Shown: positions 22,191 through 30,907 of the stretch, in pieces
How the letters are laid out: each line of letters begins with the position of its first letter
Numbering within the stretch: the first letter of the stretch is position 1
From: CAWJJM01 sp963843275
GTDB lineage: Bacteria; Acidobacteriota; Thermoanaerobaculia; Multivoradales; JBCCEF01
DNA length: 64,000 nt
Reading direction: 5' to 3'
Assembly (NCBI GenBank): GCA_963843275.1
Contig: CAWJJM010000012.1
Location: 1,674,001-1,738,000 of the forward strand
Translations under genes and position numbers: made by a program
Notes under the pieces: generated by a model
Told to the model about the DNA's origin: nothing
What the model saw: only the letters and a program-made list of their open reading frames with translations
Database searches by the model: none

Positions 22191-23939
22191 ATGCCTTCGA
22201 GACCGCTCCGCCAGCTCCGTCATCCCCGATCTCCCCGTCCCCCCCGTCCCCGCCGCCGCATCGCGCTCCTCCGCATGGTCCTCGTCGCGCTGCTCTGCGC
22301 CGCGGTCCCCGCGGCCGCCCAGGACGATACCGGCACCGGGACGCGCCCCGCCAGCCCGTTCGCCCGTTTCCTCGCCGGGGTGTCGCACCCCACCCGCGGC
22401 CTCGAGGCCCGCGAAGACACCCGCCGCCGGGTGCGCAAGGCGCTGGAGCGGTTCTACGCGCGCCGCGACGACGAGATGGCCTGGAGCCGGAGCGGCCGGG
22501 TGCGGCCGGCGGCCCACGAGCTGGTGGCGGCCCTGCGGGCGGCCGGCGACCAGGGCCTGGACCCGACGGCCTACGCGCCGGACCGCCTGGAACGGGCGAT
22601 CGCGGCCGCGGACGGCGACCGGGGGAAGCGCATGCGGCTCGACGTCGACCTGACCGCCGCCTTCCTGACCTACGGCGAGCACCTCCTGCGCGGACGCGTG
22701 CAGCCCGACGACGTCAACCCCGACTGGTACATCGAGCCGCGCGGCCGGGACCTCGCGGCGGTGCTCGACGACGCGCTCGAGGGGTCCGGCGTCGCCCCGG
22801 CTCTCGCAGGGCTCGCCCCGGCGCATCGCGCCTACCGGCAGCTCGCCGACGCGCTGGCCCGCTACCGCCGCCTGGACGCCGGCGGGGGGTGGCCGCAGAT
22901 GCCCGACGGGCCGGTGCTGGCGGCCGGCGATCCGGTGGATCCCGAGCCCTACCGCGCCCTGATCGACCGCCTGGCCGCGGAGGGCGACCTGGCGGCGGCG
23001 GACGCCCGCCGGCTGCGCGCGGCGGCGCCGACCCCGGGCCCCGACGACCGCCCCGTCGTCGGCGAAACCCTGGCCGCCGCGGTGCGCCGCTTCCAGCGCC
23101 GCGAAGGCCTCGCCGTCGACGGCAAGGTGGGCCCTGCGACGCGGCGGGCGATGAACGTCCCGGCCGCCGACCGGGTGGCCCAGATCGAGGCCAACATGGA
23201 GCGCTGGCGCTGGCTGCCCGACGACTTCGGGAGCCGCTACGTGGAGGTCAACCTCGCCGACCAGGAGCTGGTGGCGGTCGACGCCGGCGCACCCGCGCTC
23301 CGCATGGCGGTGGTGGTCGGCAAGCAGGGGTGGGGCACCCCGGTGTTCCGCGACCGCATCGAGTCCGTGATCGTCAACCCGGCCTGGAACGTGCCGGCGA
23401 GCATCGCCCGCGACGACCTGCTGCCGCGGATCCGGCGCGACCCGGGCTACCTCGCGCGCAACCGCTTCGAGGTGCTCTCCGGCTGGGGTGACGACGCCCG
23501 CCGGGTCGACCCCGCGTCGGTCGACTGGGACGCCCTGGCGGCGGACGACCTCGACGTCCACTTCCGCCAGGAGCCGGGTCCCGGCAACGCCCTGGGGCAG
23601 ATCAAGTTCATGTTCCCCAACGAGCACCACATCTACCTGCACGACACCCCCGCCGAGCAGCTCTTCGAGCGCTCCGCCCGGGCGCTCTCGCACGGCTGCA
23701 TCCGGCTGGCGCGACCGCTCGACCTCGCCGGCTGGGTCTTCTCGCGGAACCCCGACTGGGACGAGGCGCGGGTGCGGCGGGCGATCGATTCCGGCGAGCG
23801 CCGGCGCATCGAGCTCGATCACGAGATCCCCGTCTACCTGCTCTACTGGACCGCCTTCCAGGGCGCCGACGGGGAGGTCGAGTTCCGCCGCGACATCTAC
23901 GGCCACGACCGGGCGCTCGAGGCCGCGCTGGCCGGCTGA
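22191..23939 (+). CDS. YcbB-type L,D-transpeptidase, second paralogue
   Basis: A 582-residue periplasmic enzyme that is clearly paralogous to the copy at 19402. The shared blocks include AQIEANMERWRWLPDD, NPAWNVPASIARDDLLP, IKFMFPNEHHIYLHDTP and the catalytic SHGCIRL (Cys 503). A peptidoglycan-binding domain sits around 300-325 (RFQRREGLAVDGKVGPATR). Unlike the first copy it has a non-lipidated signal peptide, with an Arg/Pro-rich start, hydrophobic core MVLVALLCAAVPAAAQ and cleavage after AAAQ. It is therefore expected to be soluble in the periplasm. The ATG at 22191 has GGGAGAA upstream. The two enzymes may act at different sites because of the different anchoring. Confidence 0.9.
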   Translation: MPSRPLRQLRHPRSPRPPRPRRRIALLRMVLVALLCAAVPAAAQDDTGTGTRPASPFARFLAGVSHPTRGLEAREDTRRRVRKALERFYARRDDEMAWSRSGRVRPAAHELVAALRAAGDQGLDPTAYAPDRLERAIAAADGDRGKRMRLDVDLTAAFLTYGEHLLRGRVQPDDVNPDWYIEPRGRDLAAVLDDALEGSGVAPALAGLAPAHRAYRQLADALARYRRLDAGGGWPQMPDGPVLAAGDPVDPEPYRALIDRLAAEGDLAAADARRLRAAAPTPGPDDRPVVGETLAAAVRRFQRREGLAVDGKVGPATRRAMNVPAADRVAQIEANMERWRWLPDDFGSRYVEVNLADQELVAVDAGAPALRMAVVVGKQGWGTPVFRDRIESVIVNPAWNVPASIARDDLLPRIRRDPGYLARNRFEVLSGWGDDARRVDPASVDWDALAADDLDVHFRQEPGPGNALGQIKFMFPNEHHIYLHDTPAEQLFERSARALSHGCIRLARPLDLAGWVFSRNPDWDEARVRRAIDSGERRRIELDHEIPVYLLYWTAFQGADGEVEFRRDIYGHDRALEAALAG

Positions 23940-23945
23940 CGCCGC

Positions 23946-24797
23946 TCAACCGCCGCCGCCACCGTTCTCCGCCGGCGACCGGCGGGGGGTGAAACCGAAG
24001 CACGCCAGCCAGCTCCGCCGGCCGCTCTCCGCCGCTTCCTCCTCGGCTCCGACCTCGTTCCCGCAGCAGTCGTCGTCGACGGTGACCACCTCGACCTCGT
24101 GGTCCATCTCCAGGCCGGCGGAACCCTCGGGCGCCGGCGGCTCGCCCGTCGTCCCGGGCAGGGGCGGCGCCGGCTGCGGCGCCGGGGGAGCGGCCGGCGG
24201 CGCTGCGCCGCGCCGCCGGGGCGGCGGCGTCAGCTCGCGGCCCCGCGCCCGCGCCGCCCGCAGGCTGGGCAACGGGTCCACCGCGGTGCCGTCCGGGCGC
24301 CGCAGCTCGAAGTGCAGGTGGGGCACGGTCTCCTCGGCGTTGCCGCTGTCGCCGACCCAGCCGATCACCTGACCGGCCGTCACCCGGGTCCCCTTGCGGA
24401 GCCCGGGGACGATGCCCACCGCCCGCCCGTCGTCGGTGCCCGGCGTGTCGTCGTTGAGGTGGACGTAGCGGCTGCGCCAGCCGTCGTCGTGGCGCAACGC
24501 CAGGGCGCAGCAGGTGTGGCCGCCGCTGCCGTCGTGGAGCCAGGCCACCTCCCCGTCGGCCACCGCCACCACCGGCGTCATGCGGTCGGCGAGGATGTCG
24601 ACGCCGGCGTGCTTGCGGCCCTTGCCCCGCGGATCGCCGAAGGAATCGGTGAGCCGGCCGGCGCCGACCAGCGGGAAGACCATCGGGTAGACCACCGCTG
24701 CGCCCGGCGCCGCCGCGACCGGGGGCGGCGCCGGCGCCAGCGACGCGACCCCGAGCAGCGCCGCCAGCGCCACCACGCCGGAAGGGAACCGTCTCAT
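23946..24797 (-). CDS. Secreted M23-family peptidase
   Basis: A 283-residue protein with signal peptide MRRFPSGVVALAALLGVASL. The M23 domain covers about 45-180: H63 and D67 (RKHAGVDIL), H113 (RYVHLN) and HLHFE (H160/H162). The zinc site and catalytic histidines are intact, so it should be an active peptidoglycan endopeptidase. A CC pair (96-97) and a DCCG segment near the C-terminus are unusual. The Pro-rich tail and acidic end (about 195-283) are not conserved. Its ATG overlaps the stop of the upstream Ca2+/H+ antiporter gene (ATGA), an unusual pairing of functions. Confidence 0.85.
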   Translation of the reverse strand: MRRFPSGVVALAALLGVASLAPAPPPVAAAPGAAVVYPMVFPLVGAGRLTDSFGDPRGKGRKHAGVDILADRMTPVVAVADGEVAWLHDGSGGHTCCALALRHDDGWRSRYVHLNDDTPGTDDGRAVGIVPGLRKGTRVTAGQVIGWVGDSGNAEETVPHLHFELRRPDGTAVDPLPSLRAARARGRELTPPPRRRGAAPPAAPPAPQPAPPLPGTTGEPPAPEGSAGLEMDHEVEVVTVDDDCCGNEVGAEEEAAESGRRSWLACFGFTPRRSPAENGGGGG

Positions 24798-25891
24798 CCG
24801 GCGGTGCCCCCCAGTGCGCCGGAGCCGGCCGGCAGGAAGTAGAACAACACCGCCAGGATCAGGTAGACCGCCAGCAGCAGCGCCCCCTCCAGCCAGTTCG
24901 AGCGTCCGTCGCCGGCGATCTGGGCGGTGATCGCCACCGCCAGTCCCACCGCCAGCACCTCGGCCGCGGTGAAGACGAGGTCGAGCGGCTGCGGCCCCAC
25001 CACGAAGCTCAGCAGCACCAGGACCGGGGCGACGAACAGGGCCACCTGGATCGACGAACCGATGGCGATCCCCAGCGCCAGGTCCATGCGGTCCTTTCGG
25101 GCCACCAGCACCGCCGTCGAGTGCTCCGCGGCGTTGCCGATCACCGCCACCACCACGACGCCGATGAAGACCTCGGTCATCCCCAGGCGCGCCGCGGTCG
25201 CCTCCACCGACCCCACCAGGACCTCGCTGACCCAGGCGACGGCGGCGGTGGCGGCGACCAGCACGGCCAACGAGCGTCCCACGCTCCAGGCCCCCTCCCC
25301 GAGCTCCCCCTCGCCGGCCGCGCCCACGAAGAGGTGGCGGTGGGTGCGCAGGGTGAACAGCAGCCCCAGCCCGTAGGCGATCAGCAGGACGACGGCGATG
25401 ACGGCGCTCAGCAGGCCCTCGCGGGCTGCCGCCCGGGCGCCGCCGAGGGCGTGGAAGGCGGCCGGGGTGATCAGCGCGATGGCGGCGAGCGACAGGAGCG
25501 TCGTCTGGGTGCGCGCCCCGAGCTCGTTGAAGCGCTGCTCGGAGCGCCGCAGCCCGCCCGCGACCAGCGCCGCGCCGAGCACCAGCAGGAGATTGCCGAG
25601 GATCGAGCCGGTCAGCGAGGCCTTCACCACCCCGTGGAGGCCGCGGCGCAGCGCCATCACGGCGATGATCATCTCGGCGGCGTTGCCGAACGTCGCGTTG
25701 AGCAGCCCGCCGACCCCTTCGCCGGTGTGCGTCGCGAGGTGCTCGGTCGCCCGCCCCAGCCAACCGGCCAACGGGACCACCGCGGCGCAGGCCGTGAAGA
25801 AGGTCCAGGTGTGCGCCTCCGGTGCCCGCCACTCCAGCACCGCCAGGGCCGGCACGCACACCAACAGCCAGTCGAGCCGCGGCTTGAACAT
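24794..25891 (-). CDS. Ca2+/H+ antiporter of the CaCA superfamily
   Basis: A 365-residue inner-membrane exchanger with about eleven membrane segments. The two alpha-repeat motifs of CAX proteins are present: LLNATFGNAAEMIIA near residue 65 and VVAVIGNAAEHSTAV near residue 250, each with the Asn/Glu pair used for calcium binding. It most likely exports Ca2+ in exchange for protons. An acidic loop (GAAGEGELGEGAW) separates the halves, as in the family. TAGAGT lies nine bases before the ATG with no Shine-Dalgarno. The downstream M23 gene is translationally coupled. Confidence 0.88.
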   Translation of the reverse strand: MFKPRLDWLLVCVPALAVLEWRAPEAHTWTFFTACAAVVPLAGWLGRATEHLATHTGEGVGGLLNATFGNAAEMIIAVMALRRGLHGVVKASLTGSILGNLLLVLGAALVAGGLRRSEQRFNELGARTQTTLLSLAAIALITPAAFHALGGARAAAREGLLSAVIAVVLLIAYGLGLLFTLRTHRHLFVGAAGEGELGEGAWSVGRSLAVLVAATAAVAWVSEVLVGSVEATAARLGMTEVFIGVVVVAVIGNAAEHSTAVLVARKDRMDLALGIAIGSSIQVALFVAPVLVLLSFVVGPQPLDLVFTAAEVLAVGLAVAITAQIAGDGRSNWLEGALLLAVYLILAVLFYFLPAGSGALGGTAG

Positions 25892-25953
25892 CGGCCCGCT
25901 ACTCTACCCCGCCCCCGGCAGGGCGGGAGGAAGGGGCATCCGTCCTCTGAGCT

Positions 25954-26841
25954 TCAATGGAGGCGCACGGAGCCGGCGCCGGAGAAGGGCACGCGCGTGG
26001 CGTCGATCCACTCCTGCGAGCTCGACATCTCGAGCTCGCCGTCGAGGCGGTAGGGCACCTGGCCGCCGGCGGCGAGCGCCTGGTAGAGGGCGCGGCCGGC
26101 GGCCAGGAAGTCCACCGACACCGGCACCGTCCAGGTTCCCGTCCCGCCGCGGTCCACCCGCAGCTGGCGGGCCCCGCGGCTGCTCGCCACCCGGCCGCCG
26201 GCGAGGTCGAGCGAATAGCTCAGGCTCCCCACGTCGACGGGGAAGTCGTTGGGGTTGGCGAGCTGGAGGCGCAGGCCGAGGTCGGCGCCGCTCGGCGTCA
26301 GCCGCTCGACGTCGATCCCGGCGAGCGACAGCTCCGGCAGCCGCAGCACCGGGAAGTCGCCGCGGTGGGTGACGGGCACCCGCACGTCGCCGAGCACCGG
26401 GAGCTGGAACCAGAAGCCGGCGTCGACCTGGTAGCCGGCCGGGCCGCCGCCGCGCAGCGCCCGGTAGACACGGGTGAGGTCCGACCAGGCCACCGACAGC
26501 GGCACCTCCACCCGCGACGTCTGCCGGGGCCCGATCGTCAGGCCGCGGCGCTGGTCGCCGGTGGCGAGCTGCTCGCCGGCCACCGACAGACGGACGTCGA
26601 AGCGGTCGAACGACACCCCGACCGAGTTGCGGTTGGCGACCGCGAAGCCGAGCGCCAGGTCGACGCCGGCCGGCGACAGCGAGCGGATCCGGGTCGAGGC
26701 CAGCGACACGTCGGGGGGGTGGACCCCGGCGAGCTCGAGGGTGTTGCAGCCGGCGGCGACGAGCAGCGCGGCGGCCGCGACGGCGAGCGCGAGGCCGGTG
26801 CGCGGACGGGTGCGGTGGGCGGGTCGAAGGGGTCGGGGCAT
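25954..26841 (-). CDS. LEA type 2 (WHy-domain) lipoprotein
   Basis: A 295-residue protein with an Arg-rich start, hydrophobic core and lipobox VAAGC, Cys 32. Two successive LEA14/WHy-like domains are visible. One is about residues 42-160 (PPDVSLASTRIRSLSPAGVDL, FAVANRNSVGVSFDRFDVRL). The second is about 170-290 (PELSLAGIDVERLTPSGADL, LANPNDFPVDVGSLSYSL). Each keeps the N-P-N or N-R-N turn of the family. In bacteria these are envelope proteins linked to desiccation or stress tolerance, without known enzymatic activity. It is a monocistronic minus-strand gene between the antiporter and the divergent phoH. Confidence 0.82.
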   Translation of the reverse strand: MPRPLRPAHRTRPRTGLALAVAAAALLVAAGCNTLELAGVHPPDVSLASTRIRSLSPAGVDLALGFAVANRNSVGVSFDRFDVRLSVAGEQLATGDQRRGLTIGPRQTSRVEVPLSVAWSDLTRVYRALRGGGPAGYQVDAGFWFQLPVLGDVRVPVTHRGDFPVLRLPELSLAGIDVERLTPSGADLGLRLQLANPNDFPVDVGSLSYSLDLAGGRVASSRGARQLRVDRGGTGTWTVPVSVDFLAAGRALYQALAAGGQVPYRLDGELEMSSSQEWIDATRVPFSGAGSVRLH

Positions 26842-26954
26842 GGCGCGGTCCTCCAGTCCCCCCGCCCCTCTGCAATCTCCCTACCGCGGCGCCGCGGGCG
26901 CCCCGGAGCGCCCTTGTCTGGCCCCCCCGCCCGCGCTAGTCTCGCGTCCAGCGT

Positions 26955-28286
26955 ATGCCGAAACCCCAGCCGAAGATCTTCGTCCTCGACACGTCGGTCA
27001 TCCTCTACGACTCCAACGCGATCCACAGCTTCGAGGAGCACGACGTCGCCATCCCGATCACCGTCCTCGAGGAGCTCGATCAGTTCAAGAAGGGCGGCTC
27101 GGTGATCAACCTGCAGGCGCGCGAGTTCATCCGCCGCCTGGACCGCCTCAGCGACCACAACATGCTGCGGGAGTGGATCCCGCTCAACGGCGACGCCAGC
27201 GGCAAGTTCCGGGTGATCGCCACCGAGGACGAGGCCGTCGACGCGGCGGAGGTGTTCGGTTCGAAGAAGAACGACCACCGCATCCTCAACGCCGCGCTCG
27301 GGCTGTCGCGACGGGAGGCGGATCGCCGCGTCATCCTGGTGTCGAAGGACATCAGCCTGCGGCTCAAGGCCCGCGCCCTCAACCTGGAGGCCGAGGACTA
27401 CGAGACCGTCCGCATCCGCGACGTCGACCATCTCTACCCGGGCAAGAGCGAGCGCGAGGTCGGCGCCGAGGTGGTCGACCGGCTCTACCAGGAGGGTTGG
27501 GTGGAGACGGCGGCCGTCCTCGACGGCCAGCCCGAGCCGCCAGCCAACCACTACTTCATCCTCAAGGCGCCGTCGAGCTCGGCGCTGGCCTGCCTCAACC
27601 CCCGCAGCGGGCGCATCGAGCGCGTGTCGAAGGGCAACGCCTACGGCATCGTGCCGCGCAACGCCGAGCAGACCTTCGCCCTGCACGCGGTGCTCAACAC
27701 CGACGTGCCGCTGGTCACCGTCTCCGGGCCGGCGGGCACCGGCAAGACGCTGATCGCCCTGGCCGGCGCCCTCGAGCAGCGCCGCCACTTCCGGCAGATC
27801 TACGTGGCGCGGCCGGTGGTGCCGCTGTCGAACAAGGACCTCGGCTACCTGCCCGGCGACATCAAGAGCAAGCTCAACCCCTACATGCAGCCGCTGTGGG
27901 ACAACCTGGGGATCATCAAGAACCAGTTCGGCGAGCGCGACAAGGACTACAAGCGCATCGACGAGATGGTCGAGCAGGAGAAGCTCAACGTCGTGCCGCT
28001 GGCCTACATCCGCGGCCGCAGCTTCTCGAACATCTGCTTCGTGGTCGACGAGGCGCAGAACCTGACGCCGCACGAGATCAAGACCATCATCACCCGCGCC
28101 GGCGAGCGCACCAAGGTGATCCTCACCGGCGACATCTTCCAGATCGACACGCCCTACCTCGACGCCCAGTCGAACGGGCTCTCCTACCTGATCGACCGGC
28201 TGTGCGGCAAGCCGCTGTACGCGCACGTCAACCTCGACAAGGGCGAGCGCTCTGAGCTCGCCAACCTCGCCAGCTCGTTGCTCTAG
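26955..28286 (+). CDS. PhoH-family protein with N-terminal PIN domain
   Basis: A 443-residue PhoH2-type protein. Residues about 7-140 are a PIN ribonuclease domain (FVLDTSVILYDSNAI with Asp 12, and a later D/N-rich KNDHRIL and VSKDISLRLKA). Residues about 240-443 are the PhoH ATPase, with Walker A GPAGTGKT (258-265) and Walker B VVDEAQN (Asp 365). Proteins with this order couple ATP-dependent RNA unwinding to cleavage. The length matches the family. TAGTCT lies twelve bases before the ATG, with no clear ribosome site. The stop is followed at once by a large inverted repeat that probably terminates transcription. Confidence 0.92.
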   Translation: MPKPQPKIFVLDTSVILYDSNAIHSFEEHDVAIPITVLEELDQFKKGGSVINLQAREFIRRLDRLSDHNMLREWIPLNGDASGKFRVIATEDEAVDAAEVFGSKKNDHRILNAALGLSRREADRRVILVSKDISLRLKARALNLEAEDYETVRIRDVDHLYPGKSEREVGAEVVDRLYQEGWVETAAVLDGQPEPPANHYFILKAPSSSALACLNPRSGRIERVSKGNAYGIVPRNAEQTFALHAVLNTDVPLVTVSGPAGTGKTLIALAGALEQRRHFRQIYVARPVVPLSNKDLGYLPGDIKSKLNPYMQPLWDNLGIIKNQFGERDKDYKRIDEMVEQEKLNVVPLAYIRGRSFSNICFVVDEAQNLTPHEIKTIITRAGERTKVILTGDIFQIDTPYLDAQSNGLSYLIDRLCGKPLYAHVNLDKGERSELANLASSLL

Positions 28287-28415
28287 GGCGAGAGGGCGGA
28301 GGCGGGCGCGTCTGCGGCGTCGCTGCTCACTCGGCAGGCCTGCGGCGTACTGAAGTACGCCTCAGCCCGCCTCCCTCGCGCTCCTTGCATCCACACCCGC
28401 CTCCACCCTCTCGCC
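28287..28415. terminator. Large inverted repeat between convergent genes, probable bidirectional terminator
   Basis: Arms 28287-28304 (GGCGAGAGGGCGGAGGCG) and 28398-28415 pair over 18 bp with one mismatch. A perfect inner hairpin, GGCGTACT-GA-AGTACGCC, lies at 28344-28361. There is no T-run. The element starts directly after the phoH stop and lies 125 bp beyond the stop of the convergent CoA-transferase gene. The rest of the 250-bp gap shows no gene. Confidence 0.55.
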
Positions 28416-28539
28416 GCGAGATCGGACCGGGGCCGCGCCTCGCGGGGGCTCGCGCGGACGGCTCGGGCGGTCGCTGCGCGCCCGCTCTCGCGCCGCGCAT
28501 GATCCCGGGAGGGGGGAGCACGGAGAGGGGAAGGCGCCT

Positions 28540-30714
28540 CTACACGGCGCCGTGGCGGGCCAGCGCCAGCAGCACGGTGCGGCGCAAGGCGCGCTCGCGC
28601 AGGCCGCGGGGCCGGTCGAGGCCCATCCGCTCCAGGTAGGGGCGGGCGGCGGCCGGCGCCCGCAGCGCCCGGGCCAGCGGTCCCGGGGCGAGCAGCGAGC
28701 GGCGGTGTCCCGCGGCGTCCGCGGCGAGCGCCGACAGCGCCTCCCCGAGCACGACCTCCTCGTGGGTCAGGTCGCTGCCGAAGGGGAAGCGGGGGAACAG
28801 GCCGCGGGCCCGGAAGGGGGCGAGGACGGCCTCCAGGCGCTCCGGGGTGTTGCTGCGGAAGCGGTCGGGGATGCGGTGGTCCGGGGGCAGCTTGCCCGCC
28901 GCGCGGGCCGTGGCCGCGAGCTCCTCCTGGAAGCGTGAGTCGGCGACCGCGAGCATCGCCGCGACGCACTCCGCGTCGGTCTTGCCGCGCAGGTCGGCGA
29001 CGCCGTACTCGGTGACCACGAGGTCACGCAGGTGGCGCGGGATGGTGGTGTGGCCGTAACGCCAGACCACGTTCGAGACCGTCTCGCCCCGCGACCGCCG
29101 GCTGGCCGGGAACATCAGCAGCGAGCGCCCGTCGACGAGCTCCTGCGCCATCGCCACGAAGTTGTACTGCCCGCCGACGCCGGACACCACGCGCTGGTCC
29201 TCGAGCGCGTCCGAGGCCGCCGCCCCGAGCAACGTCACCTTCATCCCCTCGTTGAGGAAGCGGGCGTCCCGGCGCTGGGCACGCTTGAGCTCCTCGTCGC
29301 CGTAGAGCCGGTTGACGAACGAGATCGCGGTCATGGCGAAGAGCTCGCGCTCCGCCGGCGGCAGGGTGCGCAGCTCGTCGTAGAAGGAGCGCGGCCCGAG
29401 GAAGAAGGCGGCGTGGAGAAGCCGCCCGCCGACCAGCCGACGCCCCAGGCCGCCGGCGGCCAGCGCCGCCCGCGCCGCCGCATCCTCCAGGTCGGCGGCC
29501 ACCGTCCGCCCGTCCGGCAGGACGAGGTGGCCGTCGCGCCAGGCCACCCCCGCCGCCAGCACCCCCCAGCGGCGCAGCCGTGCCACGTCCGCCGCCGACA
29601 GCGGATCGCCCACCGCGCCGGCCGTGTGCAGGGCGTCGAGCGTCGCCGCCGTCACCTCCTCGCCGATCGTGCCGTCGTCCACCAGCCGTTGCAGTCGCGC
29701 GTCGGGCCAGGCGCGGCGGCGCAGCACGCCACAACGGTAGAGGGCCAGGAAGCCGTGCACGAACATCTCGCTGGCCCCGTAGAGCCCGGCGGCGAAGGGA
29801 CCGGTGCCGCCCAGGGCCGCGATCTCGCCGGCGAACGCGCCCGCCGCCCCCGAGGCCTCGAGCGCCGCGTTCCACGCCGCGTTGTCGCAGTGGCGCAGGC
29901 GCAGCATCTCGACCACCGCGTCGCCCAACGACCCGATCCCGACCTGCAGCGTGCCGCCGTCGCGCACCAGCGCCGAGGCGTGGAGACCGATCAGGTAGTC
30001 GGCGGTGGAGATCGGCGGGTTGGGGAGGCCGAACAGCGGGTGCTCGAGGTCCGGAGCGTCGACCACGCCGTCCAGGTCCGCCGCCGGCACCACCGCGTCG
30101 CCGCCCATGAAGGGCAGCCGGCGGTTGACCTGCGCCAGCATCGCCACCGGGCGGCCGCACGACCGGTGGTGGCGCAGCCGAGCCAGCAGGTCGAGGGTGA
30201 GGTCGGGGTTGGACGACAGGCTGTAGCGGGGCCCGCCCTCGGCGCCTTCCTCGACCGCAACCTCCTGCGCCACCACGTTGATGCAGTCGTCGAGCAGGTC
30301 GCGCACGACGTAGGTGTAGTTGGCGGAGACATAGCTCTGCTGCGCCGCCGGGAGGTCCAGGTAGGCGCCCGGACGCAGGTAGAACTCGCTGACCTCGACG
30401 TTCGGCGGCAGCGCGCCGCGGCGCTGCGCCGCCACGTAGTCGAGCTCGGGCACGCCGCCGAAGAGGCGCTCGGCGAGGGGTTCCACCAGCCGGCGCTCGA
30501 GCTCGCCCGCCGCCGTCGGGCGCGCCAACGAGAGCGCGGTGACGATGCGCAGCTCGATCCGCCGGTCGGCGGCGGCGCGGCGGTAGAAGGCGTTGATCAG
30601 CTGCGGCGGCTTGCCGAGGCCGAGCGGGGTCCCCAGCACCAGGCGGCGGCCGACCCGCGCCAGGGTCGCGTCGACGCAGCTCTCGACGTCGGGGTGGATC
30701 GGGGGTGCGGTCAT
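28540..30714 (-). CDS. Acetyl-CoA hydrolase/transferase family protein
   Basis: A 724-residue protein in the family of acetyl-CoA hydrolases and succinyl-CoA:acetate or 4-hydroxybutyrate CoA-transferases. The N-terminal CoA-transferase domain begins with GTPLGLGKPPQLINAFY. The candidate active-site Glu is E316 in GLYGASEMF. The C-terminal domain carries VSGVGGQYNFVAMAQEL and HTTIPRHLRDLVVTEYGVADLRG, hallmark segments of AcetylCoA_hyd_C. At 724 residues it is longer than the usual 430-550, with an extra helical C-terminal extension; long members of this family exist. Substrates cannot be assigned. The gene is divergent from degP across a 193-bp gap. Confidence 0.85.
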   Translation of the reverse strand: MTAPPIHPDVESCVDATLARVGRRLVLGTPLGLGKPPQLINAFYRRAAADRRIELRIVTALSLARPTAAGELERRLVEPLAERLFGGVPELDYVAAQRRGALPPNVEVSEFYLRPGAYLDLPAAQQSYVSANYTYVVRDLLDDCINVVAQEVAVEEGAEGGPRYSLSSNPDLTLDLLARLRHHRSCGRPVAMLAQVNRRLPFMGGDAVVPAADLDGVVDAPDLEHPLFGLPNPPISTADYLIGLHASALVRDGGTLQVGIGSLGDAVVEMLRLRHCDNAAWNAALEASGAAGAFAGEIAALGGTGPFAAGLYGASEMFVHGFLALYRCGVLRRRAWPDARLQRLVDDGTIGEEVTAATLDALHTAGAVGDPLSAADVARLRRWGVLAAGVAWRDGHLVLPDGRTVAADLEDAAARAALAAGGLGRRLVGGRLLHAAFFLGPRSFYDELRTLPPAERELFAMTAISFVNRLYGDEELKRAQRRDARFLNEGMKVTLLGAAASDALEDQRVVSGVGGQYNFVAMAQELVDGRSLLMFPASRRSRGETVSNVVWRYGHTTIPRHLRDLVVTEYGVADLRGKTDAECVAAMLAVADSRFQEELAATARAAGKLPPDHRIPDRFRSNTPERLEAVLAPFRARGLFPRFPFGSDLTHEEVVLGEALSALAADAAGHRRSLLAPGPLARALRAPAAARPYLERMGLDRPRGLRERALRRTVLLALARHGAV

Positions 30715-30907
30715 CTCGCGGACGGTCTCCGGGACGGCGCCGCCGCGGCATGGCGGAGGCGTCGAAAAGGCGCGTCCGGCAGTTTCTCACGCCCGACAGG
30801 AACGCTTTCCGGGGGCTTCCCGGAGGCCGGACCGCCGTTTGCATCCCCCGAGCTGTGCAGAGGTGAGTCCCATCCCCCTTCCAGCCGCAAGTCCCAGGAG
30901 AGTCCCC

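Noticed and set aside
30715..30907. Sigma-E or heat-shock promoter for degP
   Set aside because: GGAACGCTTTCC resembles part of a sigma-E -35 element, but no matching -10 was found at the right distance.
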